The position numbers and the translations under genes were made by a program. 8,073 bases of DNA, taken from assembly GCA_003173995.1 (NCBI GenBank), contig PRDT01000049.1, positions 1 to 8,073 of the forward strand. Direction: 5' to 3'. The notes beneath the pieces are model-generated. The model searched no databases and was not told the origin of the DNA. It saw nothing but the letters and a program-made list of their open reading frames with translations. This stretch comes from Candidatus Levyibacteriota bacterium (GTDB taxonomy: Bacteria > Patescibacteriota > Microgenomatia > Levybacterales > UBA12049). Positions 6,026-8,073 of the stretch are shown in pieces (position 1 is the stretch's first letter; each line of letters starts with the position of its first letter).

Positions 6026-6889
6026 ATGGTGGAAAGATCAATACGAATTGCATTAAGTGCGGATGGACACAGTGGAGGATCTTCTGAAGGTCACCCAACC
6101 GTCACGCAGTGGAAAGAAGCTGCACGAGAAGCACGAAGACAAGGGGTACAAGTTCTTGCTCATATAGGCGATTGGAGTCATCATGGTTTGCCTTCAGAAG
6201 CTGGAATCCTTGGGCAAGCATTGGTAGAGGGCTTTTTAGGTGAGACAGACGAAGAACGAGAAGAGTCAGTAGCATTAGGACGTGTTATTATTGGCACGCT
6301 AGGCAATCACGATGGTTTGCAAGGATTTGAGCAGCAAATAGCCTCCACACTTCGAGACCACGGAATTACGCTTCTGGAAAATCAGACAGCATTTTTTGAC
6401 TTTGCCAATGGTGGACGACTTGGTGTTGTTGGACTTGATGGATCTCTAACACGAGAAAGATTTACATCCATTGAACAACTCGATCGAAGTGAGCGAATGG
6501 TAGCACTTCATCAAGCAACAGAAGAACAGTATTGGGAAGGCTTTGATAGGAGTATGGATGAATTAGAGGCTGCAGATGTTGATGCGCGTATTGTCCTCAC
6601 TCATATTCCTGTTTTTCCTGAGCAATATTCAGATAGTGTCGATCATGAAGAATCCTATGATATTTCTCCACAATTTCGTCGTCGTGTAAGTCTATCTCCA
6701 CAAATTGATTTTGTTGCGTCAGGTCATATTCATAGCTTAAGAGCCAACCCAATGTGGAGAAGAGTCCAAGCAAGAGGAGTGAGTAGAGAAGGAGTTGTCT
6801 TCTATAACGTTGCTGGACAGACCCGTCTTCAGGAAGGACAACCGCTCATGGAAATTGTTGATCTACCCCTCAGACGCTCTGCAAGATAA
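6026..6889 (+). CDS. Calcineurin-like metallophosphoesterase
   Basis: 287 residues with a complete dinuclear metal site: D13 and H15 (SADGH), D49 (IGDWSHHG), N94 and H95 (GNHD), H193 (THIP), and H234 and H236 (SGHIH). Spacing is normal for the Metallophos family, whose members hydrolyse phosphomonoesters or diesters with Mn, Fe or Zn. There is no signal peptide or membrane segment, so it is probably cytosolic. The substrate is unknown; cyclic nucleotide, nucleotide or phosphoprotein are all possible. Its composition is unusual: I count 27 Arg and a single Lys (K30), together with many Glu and Asp, unlike the Lys-rich neighbours. It has the best promoter in the window and starts almost leaderless. 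The next gene has its own weak promoter candidate after a 65-nt gap, so it may be monocistronic. Confidence 0.95.
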   Translation: MVERSIRIALSADGHSGGSSEGHPTVTQWKEAAREARRQGVQVLAHIGDWSHHGLPSEAGILGQALVEGFLGETDEEREESVALGRVIIGTLGNHDGLQGFEQQIASTLRDHGITLLENQTAFFDFANGGRLGVVGLDGSLTRERFTSIEQLDRSERMVALHQATEEQYWEGFDRSMDELEAADVDARIVLTHIPVFPEQYSDSVDHEESYDISPQFRRRVSLSPQIDFVASGHIHSLRANPMWRRVQARGVSREGVVFYNVAGQTRLQEGQPLMEIVDLPLRRSAR

Positions 6890-6920
6890 AAGTTATTACA
6901 TCATTATTACCAAATATTTG

Positions 6921-6948
6921 TTGGGCTATAAAACAAGCAAGCTACGGT
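6921..6948 (+). promoter_or_regulatory. Weak promoter candidate for the PEBP gene
   Basis: TTGGGC at 6921-6926 (3/6), a 16-nt spacer and TACGGT at 6943-6948 (3/6) would put +1 at 6955, the A of the ATG. An alternative -10, TATAAA at 6927-6932 (5/6), has TTATTA at 6904-6909 upstream with 17-nt spacing and would give a leader of about 16 nt. The sequence does not settle which is used. Confidence 0.35.
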
Positions 6949-6954
6949 TAAAAA

Positions 6955-7398
6955 ATGACTATCTCATCGTCTGCATTTGAGCAATATGGGGACATTCCTA
7001 AATTGTATACCTGTGAAGGAGAGAATACCAATCCGCCCCTCACTATTCGGGATATTCCTCCAACCACACGAAGCCTTGTCCTCATAGTTGATGACCCAGA
7101 TGCACCCGGTGGTCTTTTTACTCATTGGCTTTTATGGAATATTCCGCCTGATATCGATCATATTGATGAAGATACAACTCCATCAGGTGCTGTTGAAGGA
7201 GAAAATAGTAGTGGAGAGATAGGTTACATGGGCCCTTGTCCGCCAAATGGAGTCCATCATTATCGATTTATGCTTTGGGCATTAAGTGATAATTTGGCAC
7301 TTGATGAGGATAGTACAAGAGAAGAAGTGGAAGCAGCGCTGGAGCAATTTGTATTAGGGAGAGCAGAACTTGTTGGACAATATCAAAAGGTGATATGA
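6955..7398 (+). CDS. PEBP-family protein (YbhB/YbcL type, Raf kinase inhibitor-like)
   Basis: 147 residues, a complete bacterial phosphatidylethanolamine-binding-protein-like domain of usual length. Motifs: an F-x-x-x-G-x-IP-x-x-YTCEGEN-x-NPPL opening (8-29), the DDPDAP anion-site motif (46-51), the HWLLWNIP strand (57-64), and GYMGPCPPNGVHHYRF (90-105) with its conserved HxY/RF ending. There is no signal peptide, so it is cytosolic like E. coli YbhB. Biological roles in bacteria are poorly defined; small-anion or ligand binding is the family expectation. It is very acidic, with 25 Asp/Glu and 7 Lys/Arg. The start is fixed by the family N-terminus (MTISSSAF) and lacks a Shine-Dalgarno. Its TGA overlaps the ATG of a 25-codon ORF as ATGA. 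Confidence 0.96.
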   Translation: MTISSSAFEQYGDIPKLYTCEGENTNPPLTIRDIPPTTRSLVLIVDDPDAPGGLFTHWLLWNIPPDIDHIDEDTTPSGAVEGENSSGEIGYMGPCPPNGVHHYRFMLWALSDNLALDEDSTREEVEAALEQFVLGRAELVGQYQKVI

Positions 7399-7472
7399 CA
7401 CCAATTACAGAAATAGGTCGTAAGTTTTACGAAGAAGTCCTCAGAAATAGTTTTCTTACTTTACTCAATTAG
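7395..7472 (+). CDS. Possible 25-residue small ORF coupled to the PEBP gene
   Basis: An ATG at 7395 overlaps the PEBP stop as ATGA, the same junction used twice in the kinase operon, and the frame runs 25 codons to TAG at 7470-7472. It begins MTPITEIGRKF and ends LTLLN. The preceding AGGTGAT (7388-7394) can pair with the 3' end of 16S rRNA and abuts the ATG, the closest thing to a ribosome site in the window, although it also encodes the PEBP C-terminus. It could be a real microprotein, the remnant of a lost gene, or chance. A 6-bp inverted repeat (7418-7432) lies inside it without a following T-run. Confidence 0.3.
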   Translation: MTPITEIGRKFYEEVLRNSFLTLLN

Positions 7473-7506
7473 CCTCAATATGTTACCATGAGCTCCTTGA
7501 ATACTC

Positions 7507-7974
7507 ATGGAACGAATTACAGAAGCACATCAATATCTCAGAGAGACACAGCAGTGGCATAGTATGAAGGGCAATCCTGCAGTGCGATTTACAGAAGCAG
7601 TAGAAATAGCTCCTGATAGTTTCCCGGGAGTTGGGGTTGCATTTTTTGATGCTCGGGTAGGAGAAGGTGTCCCTCCAGGGATGTATGTGATGGTGACTTC
7701 TGTATATCCGCAGCAATGGGAGGAAGAAGAGCCTGAAGTACAACACATGAGAGGATTAGTTACCTCCTGGGTGAATAAGGAAATAACCCCCAAACATCTG
7801 TTTGCTGGGTTTTCAGCTCCTCTTTCAGAACAGGTAGAGTTAGAATTAGTAAATAGATATGACCCTAACAATCCTGTCCCAGCATTGTTAAGATTAGTGC
7901 CTGCTTTAACACCACAAAGAGTCAGACCAGAAGAAGGTGATAGGATAAAGCAGGGAGCAGTTATTAATAACTAA
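7507..7974 (+). CDS. Hypothetical acidic, Pro-rich soluble protein
   Basis: 155 residues, not recognised. There is no Cys, signal peptide or membrane segment. Residues 1-20 look helical. About 25-68 reads as alternating beta strands (VRFTEAVEI, VGVAFFDARV, MYVMVTSVY). An EEEE run is at 72-75, followed by a helix-like stretch and a Pro-rich end (15 Pro overall) with several Arg. A TGA lies in frame three codons before the ATG at 7507, so the start cannot be moved far upstream. An ATG at 7488 is in a different frame. No Shine-Dalgarno is visible, and the promoter is less clear than for other units: TATGTT (7479-7484) and TACCAT (7484-7489) are weak -10 candidates. The stop overlaps the converging minus-strand gene by four bases. 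Length, composition and clean placement support coding. Confidence 0.8.
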   Translation: MERITEAHQYLRETQQWHSMKGNPAVRFTEAVEIAPDSFPGVGVAFFDARVGEGVPPGMYVMVTSVYPQQWEEEEPEVQHMRGLVTSWVNKEITPKHLFAGFSAPLSEQVELELVNRYDPNNPVPALLRLVPALTPQRVRPEEGDRIKQGAVINN

Positions 7975-8072
7975 CTGAATTTTACACCAACGAAATCAAT
8001 CTTTGGATAGACTGCTCGAATTGCTTCCCAAAATTTCTCAGATAATTTTTCAGAATACTTCCCATATTTTCC
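7971..8072 (-). CDS. C-terminal 33 residues of a minus-strand gene entering from the right edge
   Basis: On the minus strand an open frame enters at 8072 and ends at TAG (complement of 7971-7973). The 33 visible residues are rich in Lys, Glu and aromatics, start GKYGKYSEKLSEKFWEAI and end IDFVGVKFS, with a helix followed by a likely strand. This looks like real protein, and the four-base stop overlap with the plus-strand gene matches the other convergent junction at 4505-4508. Too little is visible to name the product. Confidence 0.6.
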   Translation of the reverse strand, partial: GKYGKYSEKLSEKFWEAIRAVYPKIDFVGVKFS

Positions 8073-8073
8073 A

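Noticed and set aside
3638..7398. Alternative genetic code with TGA as Gly (code 25)
   Set aside because: The kinase, EVE and PEBP genes end naturally at TGA at the expected family lengths, two of them in ATGA junctions with the next clear gene, and no in-frame TGA interrupts any gene.
7418..7432. TCGTAA-GTT-TTACGA inverted repeat as a terminator
   Set aside because: The stem is six AT-leaning pairs and no T-run follows, so it does not meet the pattern of an intrinsic terminator.
7530..7871. 113-codon minus-strand open frame opposite the 7507-7974 gene
   Set aside because: Composition (Ser/Thr/Cys-rich, no domain) looks like an antisense artefact. The plus frame has a better-placed start and stop and neighbours consistent with it.
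1..8073. Mobile element, prophage, CRISPR array or tRNA/rRNA gene
   Set aside because: No transposase, integrase or phage structural motifs, no terminal inverted repeats, no regularly spaced repeats beyond the coding 18-bp tandem, and no cloverleaf-like sequence noticed by eye.

Overview
The window is a densely packed, AT-rich bacterial segment. Eleven complete genes are clear. A further gene runs off each edge, and there is one doubtful 25-codon ORF. I see no RNA genes, insertion sequences, CRISPR array or prophage genes. The best guess for the host is a Candidate Phyla Radiation (Patescibacteria) organism, perhaps a Microgenomates-type lineage. This is inferred from gene style: many short unknown proteins, tiny gaps, overlapping genes, a near-complete lack of Shine-Dalgarno sequences, and a full-length CysRS embedded among unknowns. 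TGA is an ordinary stop here: three genes end in TGA, two of them inside ATGA junctions with the next clear gene. This argues against the code-25 lineages (Gracilibacteria, Absconditabacteria).

Layout, left to right. (1) The 3' end of a Gln-rich, coiled-coil-like protein with short SGGSFP repeats (to 560). (2) cysS, coupled through a one-base stop/start overlap to a small zinc-ribbon membrane protein (605-2313). (3) An unrecognised Arg-rich soluble protein (2350-3087). (4) A three-gene operon with 4-nt ATGA overlaps: P-loop kinase, EVE-domain protein, flavin split-barrel protein (3134-4508). (5) On the minus strand, an EamA/DMT transporter whose stop overlaps the operon's stop (4505-5404). 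(6) Divergent from it, a membrane-anchored protein with an Ig-like or chagasin-like outer domain (5486-5980). (7) A calcineurin-like phosphoesterase (6026-6889). (8) A PEBP/YbhB-type protein, possibly followed by a 25-codon ORF (6955-7472). (9) An unknown acidic protein (7507-7974). (10) Running in from the right edge, the C-terminus of a minus-strand gene whose stop overlaps that of (9).

The most striking signal is regulatory. Six transcription units have a recognisable -10 hexamer placed so that the predicted +1 falls 0-3 nt from the start codon. A seventh (PEBP) fits weakly. One promoter is the exact consensus TTGACA-N17-TATAAT. Almost no gene has a usable Shine-Dalgarno, so the first gene of most units is probably translated from a leaderless mRNA and downstream genes by stop/start coupling. 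This pattern also corrects start choices: 5404 rather than 5455 for the transporter, 5486 rather than 5462 for the Ig-like protein.

Functionally, the kinase-EVE-flavin operon is the most suggestive unit. EVE domains recognise modified bases, and the kinase belongs to the AAA_33 class that includes nucleic-acid and small-molecule kinases. A shared role in modified nucleotide handling or damage response is possible but unproven. A second oddity is compositional: the phosphoesterase has 27 Arg and one Lys in 287 residues, and the 2350-3087 protein has about 24 Arg to 5 Lys. Their neighbours are Lys-rich, as expected for AT-rich DNA.
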